Notes: generated by a model from the sequence alone, not told the origin. A stretch of DNA of 64,000 nt from Perognathus longimembris pacificus (GCF_023159225.1 NC_063174.1:31331983-31395982), one strand, 5' to 3'; positions 48,235-61,259 are shown, counted from the stretch's first letter. Program-made: numbers and translations.

Positions 48235-50255
48235 ATTTATACTCTGCAAACTTATCTGAGATAACCAGGAAATTACTCTGATGTTACGACAGCCAGTTGA
48301 TATTAAAGAAACCTCATGTAAGTTTTCTCTGTTGACCCCTTCCATGTGCTTTATTATGGAAGATGCAAAAAAAAAAATTACAACTGTTTTGCACCTGGGT
48401 CGCCTTTCTCTGGTGACAAGAGCTACCATTAGGATAAGGAAGTAGAGAGAGGAAATATGAATGCTGCTGATGAGATTGATCCCTCTGTAGGTGCCCTTCC
48501 AGTCTAAAGGCAAGAAAAAACATGAAAAAGTAGGACAAGAAAAATAAAGAGCACAGAAAGAAAGGTAGGAGGAACCAAGAAATGAGAAGGGTGATTCAGA
48601 AGTGAAAAGGGACAGTTTTTCCACTTGAACGATGTTGCTTGCTTGCTGTATTCAATTTTTCTTTCCTGTATCTGTGCTATACAAAACCTCTACTGCCTGC
48701 CATGCACTGATCATTCCTATCATTGGCCACTGATGTAGAAGACTACATTTTGCTCAGTGCAGATGCCATTGGAAATGTGGCAGTACTACAAAATACTCCT
48801 TACACGGAACTCTCTAGATAGAAGAACAAAGGGGCAAAAAAAAAAAAAATAGAAAACCACTAAGTTTGGCAAAAGATGACATGGTGAACATATGTCTGAA
48901 CAAATAAATTCAGATTCCTTATCTATTTCCAGTGTGCATCATACAATGATGTAAAAGGACTTGGAAAGAAGTTCAATTGACAAGCACTTAGTGGGCAAGC
49001 ATAAAGGGAACTCTGTGCAGCACTGGAGATACAGAAATGAGTGATGTATAGTCCCTAAGTTGCTTGCTGAAAGGATTTGCTGGGCAAATTTGGTTGTGCT
49101 GGTTCGATAAGAGCCCTTTATTTGGAGTAGCATAGTGTCTGTACTTCGTCTTTCTAAACTGGAATGGTTTTCAGTCTGTCTCCAAAAGTGATGGCAGGTG
49201 AGACAATGTACAGGAAGACAGGAAGATCTGTGATCCCGAGTGGAGAGTGGGAGGCGTGTGTATACATTACATGTAGCAGTATATGTCCTACTTGGAAAGT
49301 GTAGTAGAGAATTACTATGGAGTGGGGAGGCAGAGCTGGCTTCAGCTCATTTCCAAGACCTCTCTCTCTTGGATGTCAGTGAAGACAAATGGGTGCAATA
49401 GCCATTCTTTTTCATCTCACTATGTTGGTAGTCTGTGACAGGGAAAATTGAGTTCCTGGTCATGTCAAAGGAAACCCTTCAAGGAGGAACAGAAGTAGCC
49501 CGGAAGTTGCATAGGTGGTGTACGTGGTCAGAGGTGGCCTTCCTTCATTTGTCCTGTGCTGGTCAATTGCTGGAGTGGAACCTCAGGATTTTTTTTTTCT
49601 TTTCTTTATTGTCAAAGGGATTTCTTAACAGCTTCCAATACTGGAGCCACCTTCCTTCTGTCCTACTAGCTTCCTCTCTCTAAATCACATCTGAATCCCC
49701 AGTTCTTGTCATCTACTAGGTGGAAGTTAATATTCTGCTCAGAGATAGTTGAGGAAAAGCAGCTGTTTGCAGTCCTGACTGAACTCCTATGAGAAAGGGT
49801 TTCCAGAGGATATTAAACTAGACTTCATCATAATAGCATGCTCATCATTGGATGGATACAATTCTTTTCAAAATGACTCGACTTAGTCATTAAGTAGTTG
49901 TTTACTAAGGTAATTGCCATGTTTTTATAATTCAATGTGACAATTTGTATATGTTTTGCTGAAGAAAATACTTTATGTGGGAGACAATGGAAATTGTATA
50001 TATACCATTCAAGCAGTTCATGAATATTTCTGTAACCTGGGTCATTTAATTTACATAACCTGTGCCAGTTTAATTTACATATTCTTATTCTCAAGCTTCT
50101 TACAAAGTGGGAAAGTGTCAAGTTTATTTATTTAAAATTGGATCATGTCTAAAAGTTGTTACATTCCCGTTTGAATATTTGAGACAATGCTCCCCATTAA
50201 AGTAACAATGTCTTAAGGTTTCCTTTGTGGTGGGGGTAGATCAAGAACATTTCTT
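48235..50255. other. non-coding stretch, nothing recognised
   Basis: No exon or repeat was firmly supported. The 136-codon minus-strand frame at 48,214-48,624 starts in B1-flanking sequence and resembles nothing known. Confidence 0.4.
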
Positions 50256-50259
50256 TATG

Positions 50260-50425
50260 TTAGTGATTCTTGAAAGTGTTTGACCATACAATTCACCAGG
50301 GATCTTGCTAATATACAGATTCCTTTGGGAAGTCTAGGGTGGAGCCCAAGAATCTTCATTTTTGCAAATATCCCAGGCATTGGCATGCTCTGAGTAGCAA
50401 GTCTTTCTGTCATTTGAGAATGAAA
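50260..50425 (+). mobile_element. MER5-type hAT DNA transposon relic
   Basis: 'TTCACCAGGGATCTTGCTAA', GATTCCTTTGGGAAGTCTAG, 'GGAGCCCAAGAATCTTCATT' follow the MER5 consensus from near its left end. Diverged. Confidence 0.7.
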
Positions 50426-50591
50426 ATGTATAACAAGCCTTTGCTCATATTTTCAAATATATACTCACTTTTAAAGAAAGACATAAAAGGCAAAAGATAA
50501 ATATCATAAAACCTTTAAGCCAGTTTTCCAGCTTTGTCACAAATATTCCATTATCTTGTAAAATAAATAGAACATGATTTTTTTTTAGTTT

Positions 50592-50858
50592 AGGTTTTTT
50601 TTTTTTGCCGGCCCTAAGGCTTGAACTCTGGGCCTGAGTGCTGTCTTTGACCTTGTTTTGCTCAAGGCTAACCCTCTACCACTTGAGCTACACGGTCACT
50701 TCCAGCTTAAGGCTTAAACTCTGGGCCTGAGCGCTGTCTTTGAGCTTCTTTTGCTCAAGGCTAACCCTCTACCACTTGAGCTACACGGTCACTTCCAGCT
50801 TTTTCTGAGTAGTTTATTGGAGATAAGAGTCTCACAGACTTACCTGCTTGGATGTGAG
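50592..50858 (-). repeat. 7SL/ID composite SINE with a 93-bp internal duplication
   Basis: The ID-like part occurs twice in tandem, 50,615-50,707 and 50,708-50,800, differing at a few positions (TTGAACTCTG against TTAAACTCTG). The 7SL part is truncated after TCTCACAGACTTACCTGCTT. Confidence 0.88.
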
Positions 50859-50859
50859 A

Positions 50860-51815
50860 GGTTTTATCTACAGTCATGTACCATTTTCATCTGTCAGAAG
50901 GTGACACATTTATTTATTTCTCCACTCAATTACATCCAGTGAAAGGAGTTTCCTTTGGTAACATCAGAGCAAATGTGAAATTGTCCAGAATTAACATGGA
51001 TTTGGCCATCTCTGAGAAAGTCTTACAAAGGCATTCTACATTCAGAACTCCTGGGCTGAAGATGATGGTGAGCCTGAGCTAGAAAACAGCACCTTCTTGA
51101 TTCTTCCTTCTTGTCTTGAACTCTTTTTGGAACTCTGTTCTATACTAAATCCTTCCCTACTTTGTGTTTCTCCTCAGTTGTTGGGGTCTCCATAAGCCAT
51201 GGAGAGTTAATGTAAATGAAAGTCACATAAACTGTCCAATATGAGCATGCCAAGTGAATTTTCTTTTTTTGGTTAGGCTCTCTTTTGGCCATGAACTTTT
51301 TTGGTATAACTATTGTGAAATGATGTGTCATAAATTTGTCTTAACCATTAATGAAGGAAGAGAAGCAGAAATTTAGTTTTGTGGGAATGCATTCAAATAT
51401 GAAACAGATGGTGTTCTACAACATTTATTTGAGAACATGTTTATCTGTTACATAAGCTAAAATATGTCTTTTTCACATTTTAAAATATTTGGGTCATGAT
51501 TTAAAGTTTTTATTGGACTGTTTTTTCATAAACTGAGAGGAAGAAGAAAGGTAATTGTATTTTAAAACACATTTGACATGTTACTAATAAAATTTTATTT
51601 CTGGTGAAATGTAGGTGCTTTTGTGAAGTAGGGGAGGTGGGTTCCTGGTGCTTCCTGCTGGTTCTTGGTTTTTGTTTCTTGGTCTCTGACTTCCAGAAGT
51701 CTCATTTAAAAGGGTATTGAAATTGGTATTTCTTCCTGCAGATTGTGTTTAATACAAAGTTTGTTGAGAGGGTAGGAAGATTTTCCTAATTTCCTGTATG
51801 TTTTTCCCCCACTGG
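50860..51815. other. non-coding stretch, nothing recognised
   Basis: Unique-looking AT-rich sequence with no supported feature. Confidence 0.45.
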
Positions 51816-51837
51816 ATTTGGCCCTGAAATCATTTTC

Positions 51838-52042
51838 GTTTTTGTTTTTTTGCCAGTCCCGGGGCTTGGACTCAGGACCAGAGCACTGTCCCTGGCTTCT
51901 TTGTGCTCAGGTCTAGCACTCTGCCACTTGAGCCACAGTGCCACTTCTGGCCATTTTCTGTGTATGTGGTGCTGTGGAATTGAACCCAGGGCTTCATGTA
52001 TATGAGACAAGCACTCTTGCCACTAGGCAAGATCCCCAGCCC
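51838..52042 (-). repeat. DRE1-like SINE with 16-bp TSD
   Basis: Full-length reverse-orientation copy ending in the ID head (ATCCCCAGCCCC). CCCTGAAATCATTTTC occurs at 51,822-51,837 and 52,043-52,058. Young by its low divergence and perfect TSD. Confidence 0.94.
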
Positions 52043-52059
52043 CCCTGAAATCATTTTCA

Positions 52060-54600
52060 TGTAACACATATCACAGGCATGATGCTCACCCTACTGAGGG
52101 CCTCAGCGTCCACATGGTGACTCTTCCCTAGAGCTCACATGTGCACTTGGCCTCTCATGGCAGATTATAGTCAAGTGGAGTAGCAGGCAGGATTCACCAG
52201 AGATGCATTCCTTCTGTCTCCAGCAGTATGGTTGGTTCTCTTTTGCAAACCCATGACTGTGAAGCCCTCTGTAAACCAATGCCATCTGTGGACACAGGGG
52301 GCAGTGTAAAGACTTCCCAAGCACACTGTTCTCTGTACACCTTGGCAGGTAACTGACTTAACTGTACAGTTATTTGGGTAACTCAGCGATGACCAACCTA
52401 CATAAGTGACAGTGACTTTCAAGTATGCATTAGTAGAAAAAGAAGCACAGAGGGACAGATACCTCCAAGATGATAACATGAAGAACCAACCATTATCTTT
52501 CAGGGATGAAGGTGTGACCACATGTATTATATGAATTATGTGTACATTTTGTGCACATTTGGTATTGTCTAAGGTCTCTTCATTTCATTGCTCATAAGTA
52601 TTCTGCATTTTTCATTATATTCTACTTTAAAATTTCAAATACATAGTTATATTTTTCTTTCCTATTAGAGATAGATAGGATCAACTAAAAGACACATCAT
52701 ATACAAACATATATACAAAACCCTCACACCACATAAACATCACACATAGAGATGACATACAAACCACACACACACACACACACACCACATAAACACACAC
52801 ATATATACTATATCATATGCACATACACACACACACACACCATATATTCCACGCCAATACAGAAATTATGAGTTGCAGGTCATAGGCTTCTTTATCAACT
52901 ACAATTAGAGGTAAAACAGTGATTACCTCAAGGCCCTTCTCCCTATCAGCTTAACATCTGCATAAAACTGTGAATAAAGACAACCCAATTTAAACCTCAT
53001 CATAACTCTGTACCCACAGAAAAGTATTTCAATTATCTTTCTCCTGCTCTCATTCCTCTGCCCTTCTTCCCCTCCTTTGTTTTTCCCAACACATTTTGGG
53101 CTTCTAGATCCTAATGGTGACCTGATCTTCATCATGGAAAGTGGCTGTCACAGGTAGTCACTTCTTCACAGCCTTGTAGTTCTCTTACAGTTCTCTCATG
53201 TAGGCTTCGATGTGAAAACCAACCCAGCCATTCACAGATCCACAGGCTATTTTTACAAATTTCCCCACAGAGTTTCTAATTAGAGACATTGGTTAAATGT
53301 ACAGACATTGACAAATGCTGTGCAAACTTAAGTTACATGGAATTATTGTTGCTCCGTCAAAGATGATTATTAGTTGGTATAGAGAAGGAGAATCCTATTC
53401 CCTTTGGTACATTATAGTCGTAGTACAGGTATATTTTGTAAGGAAGCCAAAACAGGAAGTTTTACCTACTGTTTTATGTTCCCTTTATATCCATTTGTGA
53501 TACAAAATAGGTCACAATTCTTTAACCATCAAGTTGAAATGACCTTATTAGCTGGAAATCCAGTCTTTCTCCCAAAAAAGTTTTCTCTAAGGGGCCTCAG
53601 GATCCTGTCCACAGCTCAGATGACCAACCTTGGTCCCAAAGTCTACGGTAGCTCAAATGTCAAGGTGACATCACCATGGAAACCAAGACTGTCTAGGCAA
53701 AGCACTACTTGTGATCACTGTGAAAAGAACTGACAATTCTGGTTTGTCCCATTTTTATAAAACACATGTTCATTCAAACTCCCAAAGGCAAATTCCTCCA
53801 TTGGTATTAAATAATTAAAGGAATCAAACCAGCAACGGTTCTCTTTTTAGCCTTCAAAATGAGGCAACTATAAAAACTCTTCACTCTGCTGTCATTGGTA
53901 GGTGATTAGGAACTAGAAACAAAACAGAACAACCCTAACACACTAAGTAGCTAGATGATTCTAGTTTGATGCACCCTTTCCCAGTGCCCTACATGAGTGA
54001 ATGGCACTGAAATGGTGCTGTAACATAGATGGAAAGAGCACTCTGCCTGGGATGGGATGCCTTCGAAGCAAAGGGAAGGCAGAGTTGTGAAAGCAATCTG
54101 GACAGCAGAGACAAGTGCCATAAAGACAAATACTGATTTCTATCTTTGTAAGGAAAGAACCATGTGCAGTATTGTTGGTTTTTTTCTTTCTTTGGGTTTG
54201 CTGTAAAGATGTGAGCACCTTTCACACAGGTGCCTGAGATCACTGGCACTCTCACTATTAGAGTGCATGGATACTTTCTTTGGTTGTTTTCATCTGAAGA
54301 AACTTTGATGTATCTTTACCTGTTACTGGCCTCTGTCTTATTGTCTGGGAAAAAAGGTCTAGTCATATTCCTGCATATAAAAGCAGAGAATGTAGGCAAT
54401 TCCTTTAGCCCCAAATAGGATGCCAGCATGCGACAGTTCACCTGGAAGCGATAGGGATGCACGGATTTATACTTAGACATTAATACTTATATTATTCAGT
54501 GATGATGCCAGCCCTCTCTCCCGCCACATATCCAGCCCCTTCCAAAGCAATGAATCTGCCTGTCAAATGAATATGCATTCCCCAAAGAGAAGTTGTAGAC
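52060..54600. other. non-coding stretch with CA-rich patches
   Basis: Diffuse (CA)n tracts lie at about 52,769-52,786 and 52,820-52,838 inside an AC-rich region. An X-box-like TCACCATGGAAACC at about 53,670 stands alone. No exon supported. Confidence 0.4.
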
Positions 54601-54612
54601 TAGCTACATATT

Positions 54613-54825
54613 CTGTGTGTGTGTGTGTGTGTGCGCACTGGTACTGAGGCTTGAACTCAGGGCCCGGGTACTCTTCCTTAGTCTTTTTATTCTAGACTGG
54701 TGCTCTGCTACTTGAGCTACAGCTCTATGTGTGTTTTTTGGTGGTTGACTGGAGATGAGTCTCTTAGAGTCTCTTAGTCTGTCCAGGTTGGCTTTGAACT
54801 GAGGTCCTTAGAGCTCAGGCCCAGA
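54613..54825 (-). repeat. 7SL/ID composite SINE with (GT)n tail
   Basis: (GT)n at 54,614-54,634, ID part (CTGAGGCTTGAACTCAGGGC), truncated 7SL part. TAGCTA flanks it at 54,601-54,606 and 54,826-54,831. Confidence 0.85.
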
Positions 54826-54834
54826 TAGCTATGA

Positions 54835-55069
54835 TTTATTTTTTTCAGTCATGGGGCTTGAACTCAAGGCCTGGCACAATCCTTGAGCTTTTTTTTTTTT
54901 TTTCTCAAAGCTAGCACTCTCCTATTTGAGCCACAGTTCCACTTCTAACTTTTTCTGAATGGTTTATTGAGATAAAAGTCTCATAGATTTTTCTGTCCAG
55001 GTTGGCTTTGAATTGCAGATCTCAGCCTCTGAGTAGCTAGGATTACAGGCTGAACCACCGGCACCTGGG
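54835..55069 (-). repeat. 7SL/ID composite SINE, second insertion at the same site
   Basis: T-run, ID part (GGGGCTTGAACTCAAGGCCT), middle, 7SL part ending ACCGGCACCTGG. TAGCTATGA flanks it at 54,826-54,834 and 55,070-55,078. Confidence 0.9.
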
Positions 55070-55159
55070 TAGCTATGAATTTTTAACCTTAACTTGTCAC
55101 CCAACTTTACAAGAACAGTTTAAGATTGGAAGATCTCAAGCATTGAATCCAAGACCCAA

Positions 55160-55245
55160 TACCAGACAAGAAATGTATCCAATGCCTAATGTATGAAACT
55201 GTAACCTCTCTGTACATCAGTTTGATAATAAAAATTTTTTAAAAG
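55160..55245 (+). mobile_element. very short LINE-1 3' end
   Basis: 'CAAGAAATGTATCCAATGCC', 'GTATGAAACTGTAACCTCTC' and TGATAATAAAAATTTTTTAA are the last bases of the L1 also seen at 22.7 and 58.0 kb. Extremely 5'-truncated. Confidence 0.8.
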
Positions 55246-55794
55246 ACCCAATACTAGGACAAAACCACACAAAACAAAACAAGAACCCAGGAAATCTTAT
55301 TTCAGTAGATGCAATCAAAGAGAATTTCCATTACAAAGGAATAGCTAAGACGCAGAGGAAATGACAAAAATAGAGGAGCTGTTAAATAAACTGGATAAAC
55401 TGAACACAAGACCCACACCTGTCTGTTTGGGAAGGCACTTTCAGGACTGGAGAAACATTGCAGGCCTCATCTCTGTCGTTGTTATCATGGAGAGCACCAG
55501 AGCCAATAGCATCAAACACAGAGCAAATCCTCTAGCAGGTAAACCAAAGAAATACTATGCCAAAATCAAAGGACCAAAAGAGATGAGAGTAATGTGTGTT
55601 GGTATTTGAGTACAATGGAAAAGAGATGTAACAGATGGGAGGATTGGGGTTGAAGACTGCTTTATCGCCAGGACAAGCTTCCAAGGATAGACGAAATTCA
55701 CTTAGATGAAATTCACTGAAATGAAACCAAAACAATGGATTGCTTAACCTGGCCTTAACAGCAAGTAATCTGCAGATATATAATTTGGGGTTTT

Positions 55795-55999
55795 TGGGTT
55801 GAGAATGTGGCTTAGTGGTAGATTGCTTGCCTAGCATGCATGAAGCCCTGGGTTCAATCCCTCAGTACCACATATACAGAAATATCTGGAAGTGGTGCTG
55901 TGGCTATAGTGGTAGAGTGCTAGCCTTAAGCCAAAGAAGCTCAGGGACAGTGCCTAGGACTGGCAAAATAACAACAACAACAACAACAACAACAACAAC
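55795..55999 (+). repeat. DRE1-like SINE with (CAA)n tail
   Basis: ID head (GAATGTGGCTTAGTGGTAGA), B-box-like GGGTTCAATCCCTCAGTACC, second unit (GGTAGAGTGCTAGCCTTAAG), then (ACA)n at 55,970-55,999. A block of the second unit (CCCTGAGTCCAAG) is missing. Confidence 0.9.
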
Positions 56000-57950
56000 T
56001 GATTGGGTCTGTGATCAAAGGAATGAGACTGACCCAATGTGAAAGTACAACAAAGTTTGTTTTGTGTCAAGCATCGAGATCACTAGCTGACCAGACAGGC
56101 CGCCTCCTTGGAGAGCAATGCTTCCTTGATCTCACAGGCTACTTTTAAAGCAAAAATCCCCACAAAGCTGCCATTGCCAACAGCTACCATGTAGCACCAT
56201 TGGCTCACACAAGGGAAATTCCAGTGTGGGTTTTCCTGATTGGCTATCTACTCTTATAGTTACCTATTTTGGCTTTGATATCGGGAACTGGCCTCAGTAT
56301 CAGGAACCAACAGCAGGTGGTCACGTAGCACTGATGCAGAGGGTTAATGCTGGGGGTAGAGCAAGTCACAAATGGGCTAAGCAAGCCATTTACAGAAGCA
56401 GAATTTTGTGGTCAGACTGACCTAGTACCAACTTTATTTTAACAATTGCCACCATGTTTTCCCACTACCACTAAACAAGCAGGAGTGGGCCAGAACAATC
56501 CAGTACTCAATCATAAGTAAACCAACCCAACAGTTACCATGACATTTCTACTACTTTGGTTATTTCTGTAGTCTATAACTATGATCATTTTTACTGTCCA
56601 TTACCATGGTTGCTACCTAGGTACAGAGGGGAACAAGGGCTCCCTATATTTTAAGTGTCAAACTACAAGAAACTAGTCTCACGGATGGGGTGCAGCCCTC
56701 TAGCATGGAGTCATCACCAGGGGTTAGAAACTGTTATAATTTTAACACTAAAACTTACTATATTTAGTCACTCAGGTTCTCAATTTAGCCCTTACAATAA
56801 CAACTTGGATTTCTTAATTTTACCCTCAGGGCTTACTTGACTTCTTTACAAATGGACTCTGGTATTTTTCATTTTGATTAAGGCTACAGGTTAGCACACG
56901 TATAAATCAATATTGGTAGATATTTCAACTAGCACTTATAAATGATTTATAAATATATTGGTAAGCAGGAGGTAATTCCAGATATTTAAAAGAGGCAGTG
57001 TGGATTTAGAGAATATTCTTTCTCCACCTCCTCCACCCCTTCTCCCTCTCCCACTCTCTGTATCTCTTTATAGTGCTCTTGTGTGTGTCTCTCTCTGGTA
57101 ACTAAAGACCATTGCTTGCACTTTTAAGCTCTAGTTTGAAGGCCAATGCTAGGAAGTTCCTTTGTGGTTCCTGGCTGTATGTTCTCCTTCTAAAGTCTTG
57201 GAGGATTGGATGCCTCAGTTTTAGTGTGTCAAACAAGAAGTTCCCCTAGTGAAAAATACATCTGTTAATGTTTTTGAAATTATCCCACTACACTGATTTG
57301 TGACAGACTTGCATTTCTGCTGATATTTCTAAGTGCAACTGGAAGAGGAATGCTCTATTAGCAGCAGTAGCTTACATTATTCTTCCACTACAAGTAATTT
57401 CAAAGGCTTAACATGAATTGCTAGTGTATTTAAAGCACTAAATCTCACCATCTGCTTTTGCCTGATCGTAGTTGAGGTTGAATTTAGCTGTAGCCTTTTT
57501 GGTGGGGTATGTCAAGTAATTGTCAAACCGTAATATTTTTTAGATAATGGTTAAGCTCAACAATTCCTAGCAGAATTACAGAGATTGAGATAAAGCAACA
57601 ACAGTATGAGAAGCAGATTTCTAGGTTGAAATGTATATGCCTCATAATGAAACCCAATTAAAAATATCAAGAAAGTTAAAAAAATGGGAGTTAGGGATGG
57701 ATGAATATGATTGAAATACATTATATATGTGTTTGCAAATAGCACAGAAAAACCTCTCACCTTGTACAATTAATATATGCTGATAAAGTAATTAAAATAA
57801 CTAAGAGGAAAGACGTTCTTTAAAAAATATCCATGCCAACAATTCTGTGACTTTCTTCTACAATGCCAGCATTAAGGAAATACTTGGTCCTTCTCTCCCT
57901 ATACCATAAAGACCAAGCAACTACAAACACCTTTTTCATTATTTATTTAT
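56000..57950. other. non-coding stretch, possible LTR-like part
   Basis: 56,000-56,460 has an LTR-like feel (GACTGACCCAATGTGAAAGT, 'GGCCGCCTCCTTGGAGAGCA'), but no matching termini, poly(A) signal order or TSD could be confirmed. The rest is unrecognised. Confidence 0.3.
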
Positions 57951-57954
57951 CTAT

Positions 57955-58014
57955 CTTTTTTTTTTTTTTGCTTGTCTTGTGGCTTGGACTCAGGGCCTGA
58001 GCACTGTCCCAGGC
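57955..58014 (-). repeat. DRE1-like SINE, left piece (split by L1)
   Basis: T-run then TTGTGGCTTGGACTCAGGGC up to GTCCCAGGC, the tail end of a reverse DRE1-like SINE. Its other part resumes at 60,051. Confidence 0.88.
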
Positions 58015-60050
58015 ATCTTTTTTTTTTATATATATACTTATTTATTGTCAAAGTGATGTACAGAGAGGTTACAGTTTCATACATTAGGCCTTGGGTACAT
58101 TTCTTGTACTGCTTGTTACCTCCTCCCTCATTCTCACCTCCACCCTCCCACATTCCCTTCCCCCCCATGAGTGGTTCAGTTGTTTTACACCAAATGGTTT
58201 TGCAAGTATTGCTTTTGGAGTCGTTTGTCTTTTTATCCTTTGTCTCTTGATTCTGATATTCCTTTTCACTTCCCTAGTTCTAATACCAGTATATACAGTA
58301 TCCAGGGTACTCAGATGAGATACAGTGATAGCACGGGTACAACCATAGGAAGGGGATACAAGAGCATCATCAACAAAAGAATCTACCATTTCACATGGCA
58401 TGTTGAAAGTAATTACAACAGTGAGATAGCACTCATTTCCATAACATGGAGTTCATTATGCGTTCATAGGGACATAGCTATTAGGCTGTTGTGATCCTCT
58501 GCTGTGACTAGCCTAAGCCTGTACTAATTATTCCCTATGAAGGAAACCATAGAGTCCATGTTTCTTTGGTTCTGGCTCAGTTCACTTAGTATATATATTT
58601 CCAAGTTCTTCTATTTGCTCACGAATGGGGCAATGTCTTTCTTTCTGATAGAGGCATAAAATTCCATTGTGAATATGTACCACATTTTCCTGATTCATTT
58701 GTCTACTGAGGGGCATCTGGGTTGATTCTATATTTTAGCTATAACAAATTGTGCTGTGATGAACATTGTCGTGCTGGTGGCTTTAGTGTGTTCTTGTTTG
58801 TGGTCTTTTGGGTAGATGTCCAAAAGTGGGGCTTTTGGGTCATAGGGGAGCTCTATGTTTAGCCTTCTGAGGAACCTCCATATCACTTTCCAGAGTGGCT
58901 GAACCAGTTTACATTCTCACCATCAATGAAGTAGGGTTCCCTTTTGGCCACATCCCCTCCAACATTTGTTATTGTTAGTATTCTTGATAAAGGACATTCT
59001 TACTGGGGTGAGGTGGAATCTCAATGTTGTTTTGATTTGCATTTCTTTTATGGCCAATGACATAGAGCAATTTTTCTTATGTCCCTTGGCCATTCTTATT
59101 TCCTCATCAGAGAAGTCTCTTTAAGTCTTTATCCCACTTGTTGAGGGAGCTGTTGGTTCTTTGCGGTTTTGTTTTGGAGGAATTTAATTTTGTTAGTTCT
59201 GCATATATTTTAGATATGAGGCCCTTGTCCATTGTATGGCCAGTAAAGATCCTCTCCCAATCTATGGGCTTTCTGTTTATTTTGTGAGGTATGTCTTTTG
59301 CCCTGCAGAAGCTCTGCAGTTTGATGCAGTCCCATTTGTCCAACCTTTCTTTGATTTGTTGCATTTCTGGGTCTTTGTTAAGGAAGTTTCATCCTGTGCC
59401 AAGGAGCCCAAGTGTTTGTCTTACTCCTTCTTGTAGTGTTTTCAGGGTATCTCTTTTGATTTCTAGGTCTTTGATCCATTTGGAATTGATTTTGGTGCAG
59501 GGTGATATAAGGATCTAGTTTTAGTTTGTTGAATGTGTTGAACCAGTTTTGCTAGCACCATTTGTTAAAGAGGCTATCGTTCTTCCATCCTATTTTTTTT
59601 AGCTCCTTTATCAAAGATTAAGTAGGCATAGTTCTGCGTGTTCATTTCTGGGTCTTCAGTTCTGTTCCAATACCATTGGTCTTCAGGCCTGTTCTTGTGC
59701 CAATACCAAGCTGTTTTTATTACTATGGCTTTGTAATACAGCTTGAAGTTTGGTATTGTAATTCCTCCAGCACTGTTCTTTCTACTTAGGATTGTTTTTG
59801 CTATTCGGGGTCTTTTATTGTTCCATGTGAATTTCTGGATTGCTTCCTCTATGTCATTAAAAATTGGTGTTGGGATATTGATGGATGTTGCATTGAATTT
59901 GTAGATAGCCTTTGGTAATATTGCCATTTTGACAATATCAATCCTTCCAATCCAGGAGCATGGGAGGGAGGTTTTTCCATTTCCTTAGTTCTGCCTTAAT
60001 TTCATTTTTCATGTTTTTAAAGTTCTCATCATAGAGGTTTTTCACTTCTT
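58015..60050 (-). mobile_element. 5'-truncated LINE-1 (ORF2 C-terminal half, 3' UTR, tail)
   Basis: The minus strand encodes the last part of L1 ORF2 (endonuclease-reverse transcriptase), in pieces: one of 117 codons at 59,927-59,574 (with [12 protein letters not shown] and [20 protein letters not shown]) and another at 59,364-59,107 (with DWERIFTGHTMDKGLISKIY), joined by frameshifts. The reverse transcriptase catalytic core is not included. The 3' UTR ends with GTAACCTCTCTGTACATCAC on the minus strand and an A-tail (T-run about 58,017-58,028). TCCCAGGC flanks the element (58,007-58,014; 60,051-60,058). A dead insertion. Confidence 0.94.
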
Positions 60051-60203
60051 TCCCAGGCTTCTTTTTGCTCAAGACTAGCACTCTATGACTTGAGCCATAA
60101 CACCACTTCTGGCTTTTTCTGTTTATGTGGTTCTGAGGAATCAAATCCAGGGCTTCCTGCATGCAAGGCAATCATTCTACCACTAAGCCACATTCCCAGC
60201 CTT
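60051..60203 (-). repeat. DRE1-like SINE, right piece (split by L1)
   Basis: CTTCTTTTTGCTCAAGACTA, CACCACTTCTGGCTTTTTCT, then the ID head (TAAGCCACATTCCCAGCC). It completes the SINE begun at 57,955. Confidence 0.9.
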
Positions 60204-60209
60204 TTATTT

Positions 60210-61235
60210 TTATTTTTGACAAACACTTTTAAAACCAAGCTGCAGCTTATCTATTATCAGGTTCTGGGATTGATTTCTGTTATGTGAGACAGCCAGAATG
60301 CTTATTGACATTTATTCTGCCACCTGAACTAAACCAACCTCTTAGCACCCCTTCTCTCATTGCCTGCCTTTGGATTTGGTTCCTTCTAATCTCATCTACT
60401 GGTTGTATCATCCCCTCCCCACTTCTACCTTTCTTATTTGTATCTCTTTCTTCACATTCATTGGATACTTGAACTTCCAGAAAACAAGACAAGAAATTGG
60501 CACAGAGTAGGAAGATGGCAAACATTTCTGTTTCTTATGTCCTTGGAGTTACAACTCCAATATAGAAATGATGTGGTGGTTTGTGTTGAGAGTGGCTGAT
60601 TCCATTGGTTAATATCAGACCATCACGTAGCAGGAAGAGGGACTGATTGATGATCTCACTGAAATCCAGCACAGACATAATGGAGAGCTACCTGTAAGTT
60701 CTGTGTACTGAGTTAGATGTGCCTCCAATTATAATGCACTGTGGGGGAGCTTAACTCACAATCGCTGTGTGTTGGCAAACATTCGGTCTAGATGCATCTT
60801 CCCTCACACCATGAGGAATAAATTGGAAAACAAGCACAGACCTCAGCCACAGCTGTGGTATCGCTCAACATGCAAGACTATTTTGGAATGCAACAAGGAT
60901 TATGCAATTCTTACAATTCAGGGGAACAACAGTCTATTCCAATGATTAGTCTCTAGTGCCAGAGGAAAAAAGGCTAGGAAAATTACTGCATCTACAATAA
61001 CTTATGGGATAGCATATCATGACTAGAAAAAAAATCACAAAGTCTTACAAAAGAAGAAGATTGCAAAAGAATGTCCAGGTGCTCTCATAAGTCAATAGAT
61101 TTGAGGTGGGTTTTAAGGTACCACCTTAAGTGTGGAAACAAAAAAAAAGCTAATTGTGGGAAAAATAAGGTTCCAGCAAGAGAAGACTGTGGTGAACACA
61201 CTCTGGTTGTCAAAGGGATCATCAGGTTCAAAGGT
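60210..61235. other. non-coding stretch, nothing recognised
   Basis: No exon, RNA gene or repeat supported. Confidence 0.45.
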
Positions 61236-61259
61236 CACACAAAGTTTGTTGTTGAGGGG

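Noticed and set aside
48214..48624. 136-codon minus-strand frame
   Set aside because: Partly complementary to sequence beside a B1 SINE, low-complexity hydrophobic composition, no homology.
53660..53685. X-box-like TCACCATGGAAACC
   Set aside because: A single match in unique AT-rich DNA with no promoter features around it.
56000..56460. ERV-type LTR
   Set aside because: Suggestive composition, but no terminal dinucleotides, poly(A) signal order or target duplication could be matched.
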